64,000 nt of DNA from Aliiglaciecola sp. CAU 1673 (GTDB taxonomy: Bacteria > Pseudomonadota > Gammaproteobacteria > Enterobacterales > Alteromonadaceae): positions 1-64,000 of the forward strand of contig NZ_JARHUG010000004.1 in the NCBI RefSeq assembly GCF_029223185.1. Direction: 5' to 3'. The notes below the pieces were generated by a model. The model was not told where the DNA came from and made no database searches. It was given only the letters and a program-made list of their open reading frames with translations. This document shows, piece after piece, positions 43,063 through 52,740 of this stretch; position 1 is the first letter of the stretch, and every line of letters begins with the position of its first letter. Position numbers and translations under genes: made by a program.

Positions 43063-46000
43063 GTGAGACATCAACTCTCTACCCTTATTTCTGCATTACT
43101 GGTCTCCGCTTCAGCGGTATCGGCACAAAGTTTTGCAGAGACATTACAAGTAAATAAGGGGTTCAAACAGGGAACAGACGCCGAATTAAAAGCGGTGTCA
43201 CCTGCCAGTATCAAACAGAAAGCTTCACAAGATGGCAAGAAGAGTAAATTCTTCAAAGAAGCAGATTTGGACCATGGCTATTACGATTACATTGTCAGAT
43301 TAAAAGGCGAGCCGGTTTCCACTTATCGCGGAGACTTGGCAAGCTATCCTGCAACCCATGCGGCATTCACCAGCAAGCGCTCGGTCAGTACCCATGCGCC
43401 GGTGAAATATAAGCTAGATGCCAAGTCGCCCGAAGCCCGTCAATACGCCCAATTTCTGAAAAACAAGCAAAGTGATTTTATCACCAGAGCCCAAAATGCG
43501 GTTGCTGGTGCTAAGCATGTCACCAGTTTCCAATACGCTTTAAATGCGGTTGTGATGCGTATGACACAAACCCAGGCAGAGAAACTTTCTCGTCTGTCTG
43601 ATGTTGCTTTCGTTGAACGTTCTAAAATCGAAAAGCTGCACACAGATGCGGGTCCTAAGTGGATAGGCTCTGAAGCAGTTTGGAATGGCACGGCCACTGG
43701 CACAGCTTACAAAGGCGAAGGTGTTATCGTGGGTATCATTGATACCGGTATCAACACTGATCATCCCTCATTTGCCGATGTGGGTGCTGACGGTTATGAC
43801 CACACCAACCCTTTTGGTGCCGGCGTTTATAAAGGTGACTGTGAAACCGATGCATCTCTTTGTAATGACAAGTTGATTGGTGTTTACAGCTTCCCTGAAA
43901 TCACAGGCGAGTATGAAAATTACGCACCTGGTACACCACAAAACGGTGAAGACCACAACGGTCACGGATCACACGTTGCCAGTACCGCTGCCGGTAACGT
44001 GCTGTTGGATGTGCCCTTACTGGATGCCAATGGCACACCGAATCCAGACTTTAGCTTCCCCAGCATGTCAGGTGTTGCGCCCCATGCCAACGTTATCAGC
44101 TACCAGGTATGTCGCCCAGGTGAGCAAGATGCCATCGGTTTCTCTGGCTGCCCCACCACCCTGGTATTGGCTGCAGTTGAGCAAGCCATTGTTGATGGCG
44201 TAGATGTACTGAATCACTCCATCGGTGCTGCTAACCTTTCACCTTGGGAAGGCTCCAAGGGTCAGGCATTTTTGAGCGCCCGTGAAGCCGGTATTGTGGT
44301 TGCTAACTCTGCTGGTAATGACGGTCCGGATCCTGAGACAGCCTCATCTAATGCCGCCGCTCCTTGGGTGTTGACCGTAGCAGCTTATAGCCACGATCGT
44401 TCCAGCACGCCAAAAGAGCTGAAAGATTTCAGCGGTGGTGACACCGAAGCGCCAGAAGCCATAACTGGATTGGCACAAACCGGCGGCATTACTGCCTCTA
44501 TTGTATATGCTGGTGATTACCCCAACGCCAACGATCCAGAGGGAGATCCTGCACAATGTTTGCAACCTTTCCCTGAAGGTACTTTCAGCGGTGAAATCGT
44601 TATATGCGACCGCGGCACTATTGCTCGAGTAGACAAAGGTAAAAACGTCGATGCAGGCGGTGCCGGCGGTTTGGTGCTAGCTAACATTCAGGGTGGCTCA
44701 AACACCGTTGCAGCAGACAATCATGTGTTGCCAGCAATCCATATCGATGCAGATTCTGGTGATGCGTTGAAAGCCTGGGTTGCCAGTGGAACTGGTCATA
44801 TGGCGACCATTACGGCCAGCTATATCACTAACGATCCCGCTCTAGGCAATATTGCAGCAGGATTTACATCCAGAGGGCCTAATAACTCTCTGGAAGATGT
44901 TATCACACCAAGCATTGCTGCCCCTGGCTTGGCTATTTGGGCAGCTTATGCAGACGATCAGCCGGAAGGATTCAAGGAGATACCCGACCCATCTGATTTT
45001 GCCTTCCTGCAAGGTACCTCAATGGCCTCGCCGCATATTGCTGGTGCAGCTGCCCTATTGAAAGGTGCCCGCCCAAGCTGGACCCCAGCAGAAATCCAGT
45101 CTGCATTGATGTTGACAGCCAATCAGAACACCCTCAAAGACGATGGCGTTACGCCGTCTGATTTCTTTGATATGGGTTCGGGTATGGCCAACGTTGGCGC
45201 CGCCGCCTCTATTGGTCTGTTGATGGATATCAGCATCGACGAATACCTTGCTGCCGATCCGGCTGAAGGTGGCGATCCTAAAGCGTTGAACTTGCCGTCG
45301 ATGGCTAATGCGCGTTGTGTGGGTGCTTGTTCATGGACCAGAACCGTGAAAGCCACCAAAGACGGCAGCTGGTCTGTCTCCAGTGAGACTATGTCCAGTG
45401 GTCTTGATGTGACGTTCAGTCCTGCCAGTTTTACGCTGACAGCAGGTCAGGAACAGCAAATCGAAGTACACGTGGATGCCTCTTTGGCAGAGTCTGATGT
45501 CTGGGCCTTCGGTAATTTGGTACTAGCCGGTGATGCAGAAACTCTGCGTATGCCGATTGCGGTTAAACCTACCAATGGCAACTTGCCCAGCAAGGTTGAA
45601 CTGGAAGCGCATCGCGATGCCGACAGCTACTTACTAACCGGACTACAGGCGCTTGAAATCACGAATCTGACTGTACGCTCATACGGTTTGGTGAAAGCCA
45701 CACAGGAAGACGCAACAGTTGTTCAGGACAGTGACAACGGCGATGTCTTCGACGATGTGGAAGATGGTGTTAAGAGCTACCTGCTGGAAGTGCCTGAGGG
45801 TGCCAAGCGTTTGGTCGTAGAGACTATCTTCAGCGAATCTCCGGATCTCGATCTGTGGGTTGGTCTTGATGAAAACGGTGATGGAGTGGCTCAGGAAACC
45901 GAACTGGTGGCTTTCAGTGCCACAGGTAGCGCCCTTGAGAAAGTCGACCTGCTAAATCCTGCCGCCGGCAATTACTGGGTATTAGTGCAAAACTGGCAAG

Positions 46001-47649
46001 CCAGCGCAGAGGATGCAGAAGATGCCTTCACCCTGGCCCATACGGTGATTGACGGAAATCTGAATAATAATCTGACAGTAACCGGACCTTCAGCTGTAAC
46101 CGCCTTGGAGGAGTTTGAACTTCGACTTGGCTGGAACCTGGCCATGGAGCCTGGTGATTTGGTATACGGTGCGGTTGATTTAGGCAGCAGCGCTGAACTG
46201 GCTGGCAATCTTGGTTTGCTGTCAGTAGATCTGATCAGAGGCGAAGATGATGTCCGACTCTCTTCAGATGCTGATACAACGCAACGACTGGTTGCTGGTG
46301 ACCAGGTAACCTTTACGGTGGACCTTGCAGGCAACTACACAGCAGAAGATCGCAATTATCTGCTTGAAGTGAATTTACCCGCAGGTGTCAGCCTGGTAGC
46401 GGACAGCGTCTCACCTGAAGGTGAGTTGGTTGGTAATACCCTGAGCTGGGAAATTCTACAGCCCAGTTTGTTGGGTGTGGAGCCAAGCTACAATATGACC
46501 ACCAATGCCTCAGACGCCCAGTGTGTTGCGCCTTTCACCGGCAATGAATATCTGGATCTTGCCGCATTTGGCATTACCCCGGGCAGCGCCAACGGCGATA
46601 GCACCACTGCCACCTACAACGTTGGGGCCTACTTCTTGGGTAATCTGTATTCAAGCGTGACCCTCACCGACGATGGTTTTGTGCTGCTTGGCAACACTAA
46701 CGTAGGTTCAGAGCCATGGACTAACCAGCTAATGCCAGATGCTACCGCGCCCAATGGGCTGGTCGCTCCGTTCTGGCGTGACATGGTGTTTGATGTCGAC
46801 AACGGCTCTACCCTGTCAGTAGCCACTGCCGGCTCTAAATGGACCATCCTTGAGTATGATGACATGATGTCTTACTACGCTGATCAGGGTGTCAATGATG
46901 TGTTGGATTTTGAAGTTATCTTCAATAATTCACCGGCAGAGGGCGAACCTAACATTATCTTCGCCTATGACAATGTCACTCACCATATTGGTGATGGATT
47001 GCCTGTTTCCATTGGCTATGAAAGCGGCTCAGGTAACACTGGTGCCACTTACTACCATGTATCCCCTGTAGAGGGTGTGCCATCGGTTGGTAGCATCGAG
47101 GCCGACATCGTGGATAACCGCATGATCTGTCTCTATCTGCAAGCGGTTGAAGGGGATAAGCAATTGACCTTTACCGTACAAATAGACGAAGACAATGCCG
47201 GCGGCCCATTGGGCATTCAGGTACTTTCAAGCCTGCCTGACACACCTGGAACTAAGGCAACCTCTGCCGCAGTGGCAACAGAGATTCAAGTGGAAGGTCC
47301 ACCTGTAATCAGCACCAATGCTCCGACTCAGATGATGGAACTGAGCACTTATGTTCTGAGTGTTAACGCGCAGGATCCAAATGGTGACGCGCTGACTTAT
47401 GAGGTCAGTGTCGATTCCAACCTGGTACAGATCAGTGGCAGTGCACCAAACTATACTTTGGCTGCATCTGGTGTATCTGCAGATACACCAGTAACACTGA
47501 CTGTTTCAGTAAGTGACGGCAAAGCGACCACAACCCAAACCGCGACTATTGTGGTATTGAATGAGAAGAGCAGAAGCTCAGGCTCACTGGGTTGGGTATC
47601 TTTGTTATTGCTGCCCCTACTGTGGGTAAGACGCAGAAAGGCCTCATAA
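43063..47649 (+). CDS. S8 subtilase-type secreted protease with PA domain and GlyGly-CTERM
   Basis: A 1528-residue exported serine protease. A signal peptide (ending VSAQ, about residue 22) and an I9-type propeptide (about 70-190) come first. The subtilase domain has D227 (GIIDTGI), H301 (GHGSHVA) and S653 (GTSMASPH), with a PA domain inserted at about 467-576. A pre-peptidase C-terminal domain (about 900-985), further beta domains, and a GlyGly-CTERM tail (GSLGW, helix, RRRK; about 1505-1528) follow. The start is GTG at 43063, chosen because GGAGG lies 6 nt before it and a signal peptide begins there; a longer frame upstream lacks both. Rhombosortase probably cleaves the tail and releases or anchors the enzyme at the cell surface. 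Confidence 0.93.
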   Translation: MRHQLSTLISALLVSASAVSAQSFAETLQVNKGFKQGTDAELKAVSPASIKQKASQDGKKSKFFKEADLDHGYYDYIVRLKGEPVSTYRGDLASYPATHAAFTSKRSVSTHAPVKYKLDAKSPEARQYAQFLKNKQSDFITRAQNAVAGAKHVTSFQYALNAVVMRMTQTQAEKLSRLSDVAFVERSKIEKLHTDAGPKWIGSEAVWNGTATGTAYKGEGVIVGIIDTGINTDHPSFADVGADGYDHTNPFGAGVYKGDCETDASLCNDKLIGVYSFPEITGEYENYAPGTPQNGEDHNGHGSHVASTAAGNVLLDVPLLDANGTPNPDFSFPSMSGVAPHANVISYQVCRPGEQDAIGFSGCPTTLVLAAVEQAIVDGVDVLNHSIGAANLSPWEGSKGQAFLSAREAGIVVANSAGNDGPDPETASSNAAAPWVLTVAAYSHDRSSTPKELKDFSGGDTEAPEAITGLAQTGGITASIVYAGDYPNANDPEGDPAQCLQPFPEGTFSGEIVICDRGTIARVDKGKNVDAGGAGGLVLANIQGGSNTVAADNHVLPAIHIDADSGDALKAWVASGTGHMATITASYITNDPALGNIAAGFTSRGPNNSLEDVITPSIAAPGLAIWAAYADDQPEGFKEIPDPSDFAFLQGTSMASPHIAGAAALLKGARPSWTPAEIQSALMLTANQNTLKDDGVTPSDFFDMGSGMANVGAAASIGLLMDISIDEYLAADPAEGGDPKALNLPSMANARCVGACSWTRTVKATKDGSWSVSSETMSSGLDVTFSPASFTLTAGQEQQIEVHVDASLAESDVWAFGNLVLAGDAETLRMPIAVKPTNGNLPSKVELEAHRDADSYLLTGLQALEITNLTVRSYGLVKATQEDATVVQDSDNGDVFDDVEDGVKSYLLEVPEGAKRLVVETIFSESPDLDLWVGLDENGDGVAQETELVAFSATGSALEKVDLLNPAAGNYWVLVQNWQASAEDAEDAFTLAHTVIDGNLNNNLTVTGPSAVTALEEFELRLGWNLAMEPGDLVYGAVDLGSSAELAGNLGLLSVDLIRGEDDVRLSSDADTTQRLVAGDQVTFTVDLAGNYTAEDRNYLLEVNLPAGVSLVADSVSPEGELVGNTLSWEILQPSLLGVEPSYNMTTNASDAQCVAPFTGNEYLDLAAFGITPGSANGDSTTATYNVGAYFLGNLYSSVTLTDDGFVLLGNTNVGSEPWTNQLMPDATAPNGLVAPFWRDMVFDVDNGSTLSVATAGSKWTILEYDDMMSYYADQGVNDVLDFEVIFNNSPAEGEPNIIFAYDNVTHHIGDGLPVSIGYESGSGNTGATYYHVSPVEGVPSVGSIEADIVDNRMICLYLQAVEGDKQLTFTVQIDEDNAGGPLGIQVLSSLPDTPGTKATSAAVATEIQVEGPPVISTNAPTQMMELSTYVLSVNAQDPNGDALTYEVSVDSNLVQISGSAPNYTLAASGVSADTPVTLTVSVSDGKATTTQTATIVVLNEKSRSSGSLGWVSLLLLPLLWVRRRKAS

Positions 47650-47666
47650 AGGCGTCTGCATTAAAC

Positions 47667-47695
47667 AGCTTATCAGGTAGTTTGCCTGATAAGCT
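47667..47695 (+). repeat. 11-bp hairpin after the S8 gene
   Basis: AGCTTATCAGG (47667-47677) and CCTGATAAGCT (47685-47695) with a 7-nt loop. It has no T-run and lies between the stop codon and the true terminator, so it may stabilise the mRNA 3' end. Confidence 0.6.
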
Positions 47696-47701
47696 GGTAG
47701 C

Positions 47702-47737
47702 AAAAAAAAACCGATGAACACATTCATCGGTTTTTTT
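47702..47737. terminator. Bidirectional terminator, S8 protease / lipoprotein
   Basis: CCGATGAA (47711-47718) and TTCATCGG (47722-47729 region) flanked by nine A on the left and seven T on the right. It serves both convergent genes. Confidence 0.92.
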
Positions 47738-47770
47738 GTTCTACTTCGAACAGATTAGCCGGCCGACTAA

Positions 47771-48277
47771 TTAAAGCTCTTCTGGAGCGCCAGCACCATG
47801 GTATGTCAATTGTAATTCCAGAGCTGTTAGGGATGGCTGTTGTTTCAGCTTTTCATAAAATGCAGCAAAATCTTCAGCGTCTTTTGCATCAAACTGGTAG
47901 GTACCAGTCGCCAGTTCTTTCAGAGAGCATGGTGCAATGCATAATGATCCTATAAGCGCTTTATCGCTACTTTTCACAACCAACAAACCATTTACCGTTG
48001 CCCATTGCTGAACAGAGGTGTCGAAGACTTTATCTCCTACTTTTAATGGCAGAGATGTCACCCTCATCTTTACTCCATTGATAAGCAGGTGCGAAGGCTT
48101 TTTGTCTAAAGATGACATTATTGGCACAGTGGTTTTGGTTGACGTTTCAACGGCTTTAGGCTTGTCTTGTTGTTCTTCCAGCACGACTGTTTCCGCAGGT
48201 GGTTGTTTTGCACAAGACACCAGCAATATAACCCCTGGCAGCAACCATCCTGTGTTCCTCGCTCGAAATCCAAACAT
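47771..48277 (-). CDS. Lipoprotein of unknown function
   Basis: A 168-residue protein with a lipobox (LVSC) after a hydrophobic leader, so it is likely attached to a membrane from the periplasmic side. A low-complexity linker (about 25-55) precedes a domain with two close cysteines (GSLCIAPCSL). I recognise no family. It lies on the opposite strand between two large secreted proteases, divergent from the M36 gene and convergent with the S8 gene. AAGGAA precedes the ATG by 10 nt. A link with the proteases is only suggested by position. Confidence 0.7.
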   Translation of the reverse strand: MFGFRARNTGWLLPGVILLVSCAKQPPAETVVLEEQQDKPKAVETSTKTTVPIMSSLDKKPSHLLINGVKMRVTSLPLKVGDKVFDTSVQQWATVNGLLVVKSSDKALIGSLCIAPCSLKELATGTYQFDAKDAEDFAAFYEKLKQQPSLTALELQLTYHGAGAPEEL

Positions 48278-48365
48278 CTCGATAATTTCCTTCTACTTTC
48301 TGAAGTGTAAACGGAGTCGGAGTGTATCAGCATTTATTCATATTTTTGTGTGTGTAAATGTAAAT

Positions 48366-48401
48366 TTTGCATTGCAAATGATCGGTAGTTCGCGTTATAT
48401 C
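48366..48401 (+). promoter_or_regulatory. Possible promoter and palindrome before the M36 gene
   Basis: TTTGCA-T-TGCAAA (48366-48378) is a perfect 13-nt palindrome. It overlaps a -35-like TTGCAA, and TATATC follows 18 nt later. The start codon is about 80 nt downstream. Both elements are partial matches. Confidence 0.3.
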
Positions 48402-48479
48402 ACCTACTTGCCTTGCCTGGGTACACCTTTGGTGTGCTTGATCCGGTAAGAGCTGTTAACAATAGGAAAGGGAATAATA

Positions 48480-51400
48480 ATGAATAGATTTCGTCCAACC
48501 ATACTCGCCACTATGGTCGCCTCTGCTATGACTGCGGGCCTCGGCTCAGTGGCAATGGCAAGCCCTCAACAGGGCGTGTTTTTCGATGCAACAAGTCAGT
48601 CTTCAAAGGTATCCATTGCCTTTAGTTCACAAAAACAGTTAGCGGAGCAGCCTACCCGTTCAGGTGCCAAAAGCCAGTTCGATGCCCAGCTAGGCAAAGC
48701 CACTTTTGTCTGGGGCGGTGTAGAACAAGCCAAACCTGATATGGCGTTGATCGCACCAGAGCAGCAAAGCCAGTATGCGGCAGGCTATTATCTCAATGCG
48801 CTGACCGGCATGAGTACCAGCAAAAATGCCACAGTAAAAGCAGAGTTAGCAAACCTGCATGACACCAATCGCGGTGCCATTGTTGCCAAGTATAAACAGA
48901 CGGTGCATGACATCGAAGTATTCAACCGTGAATACAATGTGATGATGGACCGGGAGTACAATCTGGTTGCTGGCTCTGGTTACTTTGCCGATGGGCTGTC
49001 CAACAAGCAATCATTTGCCCTGCTGGCCAATTTCCAATCTCCTGAGCAAGCCATTGAAAAAGCTTTTAAGGAACTTGGCAATGTAGATGTCAGCCTGGTG
49101 AAATCCAAAGATGCCTCCGGCTATGTGGTCTATCACGCAGAATCCAGTGACGCCAGCAAAGAAGTTATCGGCCAGCCTAGAGCCAAGAAAGTGTTCTTTG
49201 AACTTAAAGGCGAATTGGTTGCCGCCTATTATGTAGAAGTGCAATTGGCTGACAAAGGTAGTCTGGAAAGCGATTATCACAGCTACGTGATTGAGGCCAG
49301 TTCCGGCAAGGTACTGTTCCGTAAGGATCTGCAATCCCATGCTGCAGACTTCCACTACCGTGTTTATGCAGACCAAGATGGCTATCCGTGGGAAGGTCCT
49401 CACGGTAATGTGCTGCCGGCAGAATCCGCCAATCAGGTAGATAAGACAGAGATCCTGGATGCGCCCATGGTGTCTTTGACGCATTATGGCAGAATCAGCA
49501 CTCAGGACCCTTGGCTGGCTGATGATGCCACCATAACATCAGGTAATAACGTTTTTGCCTATGCCGACGTGGTTGCTCCCCAAGGCTTTACTGAGGGAGA
49601 TTTTACTGCCGAAGTCACCTCAAACAATACTTTTGACTATCAGCTCAAAGGTGAGGAGGGTGCCAGCAGCTTTAACAACCGTAAAGCTGCCATCGTTAAT
49701 ATGTTCTTTATGAACAACTTCCTGCATGACTTCTTCTATGACCACGGCTTTGATGAAGCTGCCGGTAACGCCCAGTTATCTAACTATGGCCGTGGCGGTG
49801 TGGAAGGCGATCCGCTAGAAGTGCAAGCCCAGGACTACTCGGGTCTTAACAACGCCAATATGTCCACCCCAGCAGACGGTGCCAGTCCGCGTATGCAGCA
49901 ATACCTGTATACCAGCAAAGACGCGGTTGTCGGTGAAAACTTTGGTGCTGTAGTAACGTCACACGATAGCATTGGTTTGCTACTCTCCAGCCAAGTGGCG
50001 TCATTTGGCCCACAGCAATATTCTGACGTTGCCGGCGAAGTGGCTGTGATTGATGATGGTACTGGCACCGTGACAGACGGCTGTGAGCCGGCCGTCAATG
50101 GTGATGATCTGGCCGGTAAGATTGTGATGATTGACCGTGGAGGCTGTACCTTTGCTTCCAAGGTTCTCAATGCCCAGAATGCAGGGGCTACCGGCGTATT
50201 GGTCGTGAACAATGCCAACAATGGTACACCTGCCCCAATGGGCGGCTCTGACTCTCGGGTTACCATCCCCAGCATTGGTCTGAACTATGAGGAAGGTCAC
50301 AGCATCTATGACCTGCTAGGTGCCGGCGATACCGTTACCGTTGAGATGTTCAATGACTTTGCCCTGAAAGATTCTTCTTTCGACAACGGCATCATTGCCC
50401 ACGAATGGGGACACTACATCAGTAACCGTTTAGTGGGTAACTCATCCGGTTTGATCAACTTCCAGGGTCGTGCCATGGGTGAAGGCTGGGGTGATTTCCA
50501 CTCTTTGATGTTTATTGTTAAAGAAGAAGATATCAACCTTGATGGTAACGATATGTTCCAGCGTCCTTACGCGACCGGTACCTATGTGGAAGACTTCTAC
50601 CGTGGTATCCGCCGTCTGCCTTACACCACAGATATGAGCATCAATGGCCTGAGCTTCCGCCATATCACTGAAGGTGCAGGTGGCGATATCGGTATCCCAG
50701 GTACCAGTGTGGCTTCACCTCATGCTGCAGGTGAAATTTGGGCCACCATGCTATGGGAAAGCTATGTTGCGCTCATTAACGAACATGGCTTCTCAGAAGC
50801 GCAGAAGCGCATGGCCGATTACCTGATTGCCGGTTACAAGCTAACCCCAATTGCCCCCACCTACACCGAAGCCCGTGATGCTATCCTGGCGGCTGCTTAT
50901 GCTAACAGCACCAGCGATTATGCGTTGATTTTGGGTGCTTTCGCTAAACGTGGCATGGGCTTGGGCGCTGTGTCTCCAGCACGTTACAGCACAAACCTGC
51001 AGGGCGTAGTGGAATCTGATAAGACCCAATTGGCGACTTATCAGGTAGCAGATTTCAGCATCAATGAAACTTATGATGGTGTTGAACTGGGCTTCTGCTC
51101 CAATGACGGCATTCTGGATAAAGGTGAAACCGGTACAGTAAGCGTTACTATCAGAAATGTGGGTAGTGAGATGCTCTCTGGCGTTCAAGGCCAACTGGTG
51201 GTGACCAGTGGCCATGATGTGACTTTTGAGAATGACGGCTTGATCACCTTCGGTGATATGGCGCCATTCCAAAACGCCGCCAGTGGCGCCATTAAGATGA
51301 CCCTGAATGATGCTGACACGGCTGACGAATTGGTTATTGAAGTGCAGTTCCCGGAGTTGGCCGAAAACGATGAAATCGTTGAAGCCAGCAGCCTTGCAAT

Positions 51401-52454
51401 TGCCACCACCGTGAACATGGACTTTGAAGACCGTGCACCTGTGGGCGGCAAAGCCACAGATGACATGGAATCCGTGTCCTTGTTCAACGACTGGCGTGAA
51501 AACGTTATGTTCGGCGGCGACATGGCCGAAGGCACCCTGGATGTGGATAACGGCGGTAACGTGGGTTTCTTCGCCAGCTTCGGTTACGACCTGGGCGAGC
51601 AGACGCTGTTCCTGAACAACAATGGCTTCCAATCCGATGTGGCCATTGAGACCAAGCCATTCCAAATCGGCTACGGTGGTAACTTCGAAGTTAGCTTCTG
51701 GCACTTCTATGGTATTGAAGAAGATTATGACGGCGGTGTCGTTGAAATTCGTATCAACGACGGCGAATGGGTTGACGTGACGGAAATGGGTGGCGTATTT
51801 GATGTGGGCTATGTGGGTGAGCTGATTGAAAGCACCTCACAGGCTCTGCAGAACCGCCCCACTTTCACTGGCCGCAATCCATGGGGCAACATGGAGCGTA
51901 TTAACTTTGGTTCAGCCTTAAACGGTAACCGTGCGCAGTTGCGCTTCCGCATTGCCACCGATACTAACGCTACTGACTTCGGATGGTGGATTGATAATGT
52001 TACCTTCAGTAATGTTTTAACCAGCGTATTCTCCGATGTGGTAGCCGGTGATAGCTTTGCTTGCGACAACTCGGCGCCTAAGCTGACGGTTCCTGCATCC
52101 CTGTCTATGACTGAGGGCCAGGCTGGAACCATTACAGCGGTAGCAACCGATCGTAACGCCGGTGACTCGCTGACATACAGCTGGACCCAGGTAAGCGGCC
52201 CAGCTGCCACCTTGTCCAATGCCAATACTGCAACCCTGAGTATCACCCCCCCCTCTATCACCGCTAACAGTCAACTGGTATTCCAGGTAACTGTTTCTGA
52301 CGGCAAAGAGAGCGTTTCGGCAAATTCTACGGTTAACCTGCAGAACGTCACTCCACCCGTTGTCTCCGATGAAGGCAGCAGCGGTGGCTCGATGGGCTGG
52401 TTGTCCTTGTTGCTTCTGCCACTTACCTGGCTGCGCCGTCGCAAGACTGCCTAA
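48480..52454 (+). CDS. M36 (fungalysin-type) metalloprotease with PA domain and GlyGly-CTERM
   Basis: A 1324-residue exported zinc protease. A signal peptide (ends VAMA, about 28) is followed by FTP/PepSY-type propeptide regions (about 110-290). The catalytic domain starts near 300, with a PA domain inserted at about 515-620. The zinc motif is HEWGH (H641, E642, H645) with E668 (GEGWGDF) as third ligand. Later parts include an immune-response or MAM-like beta region and a PKD/REJ-like domain (about 1200-1295). The tail is GGSMGW, helix, RRRK, a rhombosortase signal. AGGAAAGGGA precedes the ATG. It shares the PA insert and sorting tail with the nearby subtilase, so the two probably act together on extracellular protein. 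Confidence 0.94.
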   Translation: MNRFRPTILATMVASAMTAGLGSVAMASPQQGVFFDATSQSSKVSIAFSSQKQLAEQPTRSGAKSQFDAQLGKATFVWGGVEQAKPDMALIAPEQQSQYAAGYYLNALTGMSTSKNATVKAELANLHDTNRGAIVAKYKQTVHDIEVFNREYNVMMDREYNLVAGSGYFADGLSNKQSFALLANFQSPEQAIEKAFKELGNVDVSLVKSKDASGYVVYHAESSDASKEVIGQPRAKKVFFELKGELVAAYYVEVQLADKGSLESDYHSYVIEASSGKVLFRKDLQSHAADFHYRVYADQDGYPWEGPHGNVLPAESANQVDKTEILDAPMVSLTHYGRISTQDPWLADDATITSGNNVFAYADVVAPQGFTEGDFTAEVTSNNTFDYQLKGEEGASSFNNRKAAIVNMFFMNNFLHDFFYDHGFDEAAGNAQLSNYGRGGVEGDPLEVQAQDYSGLNNANMSTPADGASPRMQQYLYTSKDAVVGENFGAVVTSHDSIGLLLSSQVASFGPQQYSDVAGEVAVIDDGTGTVTDGCEPAVNGDDLAGKIVMIDRGGCTFASKVLNAQNAGATGVLVVNNANNGTPAPMGGSDSRVTIPSIGLNYEEGHSIYDLLGAGDTVTVEMFNDFALKDSSFDNGIIAHEWGHYISNRLVGNSSGLINFQGRAMGEGWGDFHSLMFIVKEEDINLDGNDMFQRPYATGTYVEDFYRGIRRLPYTTDMSINGLSFRHITEGAGGDIGIPGTSVASPHAAGEIWATMLWESYVALINEHGFSEAQKRMADYLIAGYKLTPIAPTYTEARDAILAAAYANSTSDYALILGAFAKRGMGLGAVSPARYSTNLQGVVESDKTQLATYQVADFSINETYDGVELGFCSNDGILDKGETGTVSVTIRNVGSEMLSGVQGQLVVTSGHDVTFENDGLITFGDMAPFQNAASGAIKMTLNDADTADELVIEVQFPELAENDEIVEASSLAIATTVNMDFEDRAPVGGKATDDMESVSLFNDWRENVMFGGDMAEGTLDVDNGGNVGFFASFGYDLGEQTLFLNNNGFQSDVAIETKPFQIGYGGNFEVSFWHFYGIEEDYDGGVVEIRINDGEWVDVTEMGGVFDVGYVGELIESTSQALQNRPTFTGRNPWGNMERINFGSALNGNRAQLRFRIATDTNATDFGWWIDNVTFSNVLTSVFSDVVAGDSFACDNSAPKLTVPASLSMTEGQAGTITAVATDRNAGDSLTYSWTQVSGPAATLSNANTATLSITPPSITANSQLVFQVTVSDGKESVSANSTVNLQNVTPPVVSDEGSSGGSMGWLSLLLLPLTWLRRRKTA

Positions 52455-52477
52455 GACTGGTAAATTAGGATAGTGTT

Positions 52478-52503
52478 AAGGCCACCTTCGGGTGGCCTTT
52501 TTT
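52478..52503 (+). terminator. Terminator of the M36 protease gene
   Basis: GGCCACC (52480-52486), loop TTCG, GGTGGCC (52491-52497), then TTTTTT. A stable UUCG-type hairpin 24 nt after the stop codon. Confidence 0.95.
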
Positions 52504-52688
52504 ATGAATAATGCGTCATATAGCAGACATCTCCAACCTGGCTTCCCAGAGCAATCCGCTGTAACTCGGAGATGACAATGGTTGATAGCATTGACCTTCT
52601 CCCCAGATTTTTTCCATACCAAAAGGTCATGAGCGTTTTTGAACGTCGGCAGAATGCGGGCAGCCAAAAGGGGAAAGTGGATGCCCAT
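52504..52688 (-). other. Stretch between two terminators with overlapping open frames
   Basis: About 185 nt lie between the M36 and purC terminators. Two minus-strand frames (starting at 52688 and 52702) are open together for about 60-70 codons. Neither has a ribosome site or a recognisable product, and one starts inside the purC terminator. I do not call a gene. A repeat remnant or structured RNA is possible. Confidence 0.35.
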
Positions 52689-52716
52689 AAAAAAACCTGC
52701 ACTTGGCAGGTTTTTT
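52689..52716. terminator. Terminator of purC (bidirectional form)
   Basis: CCTGC (52696-52700) and GCAGG (52706-52710) flanked by A-run and T-run on both sides, 25 nt past the purC stop. Confidence 0.85.
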
Positions 52717-52740
52717 AGTCATTCCAGAGAGGTATCTCTT

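Noticed and set aside
50841-51704. 287-codon minus-strand frame within the M36 gene
   Set aside because: It is a mirror of the strong codon pattern of the protease gene and shows no domain of its own.
52476-52702. Small protein genes in the gap before purC
   Set aside because: The frames start within or beside a terminator, lack ribosome sites and resemble no protein I know.
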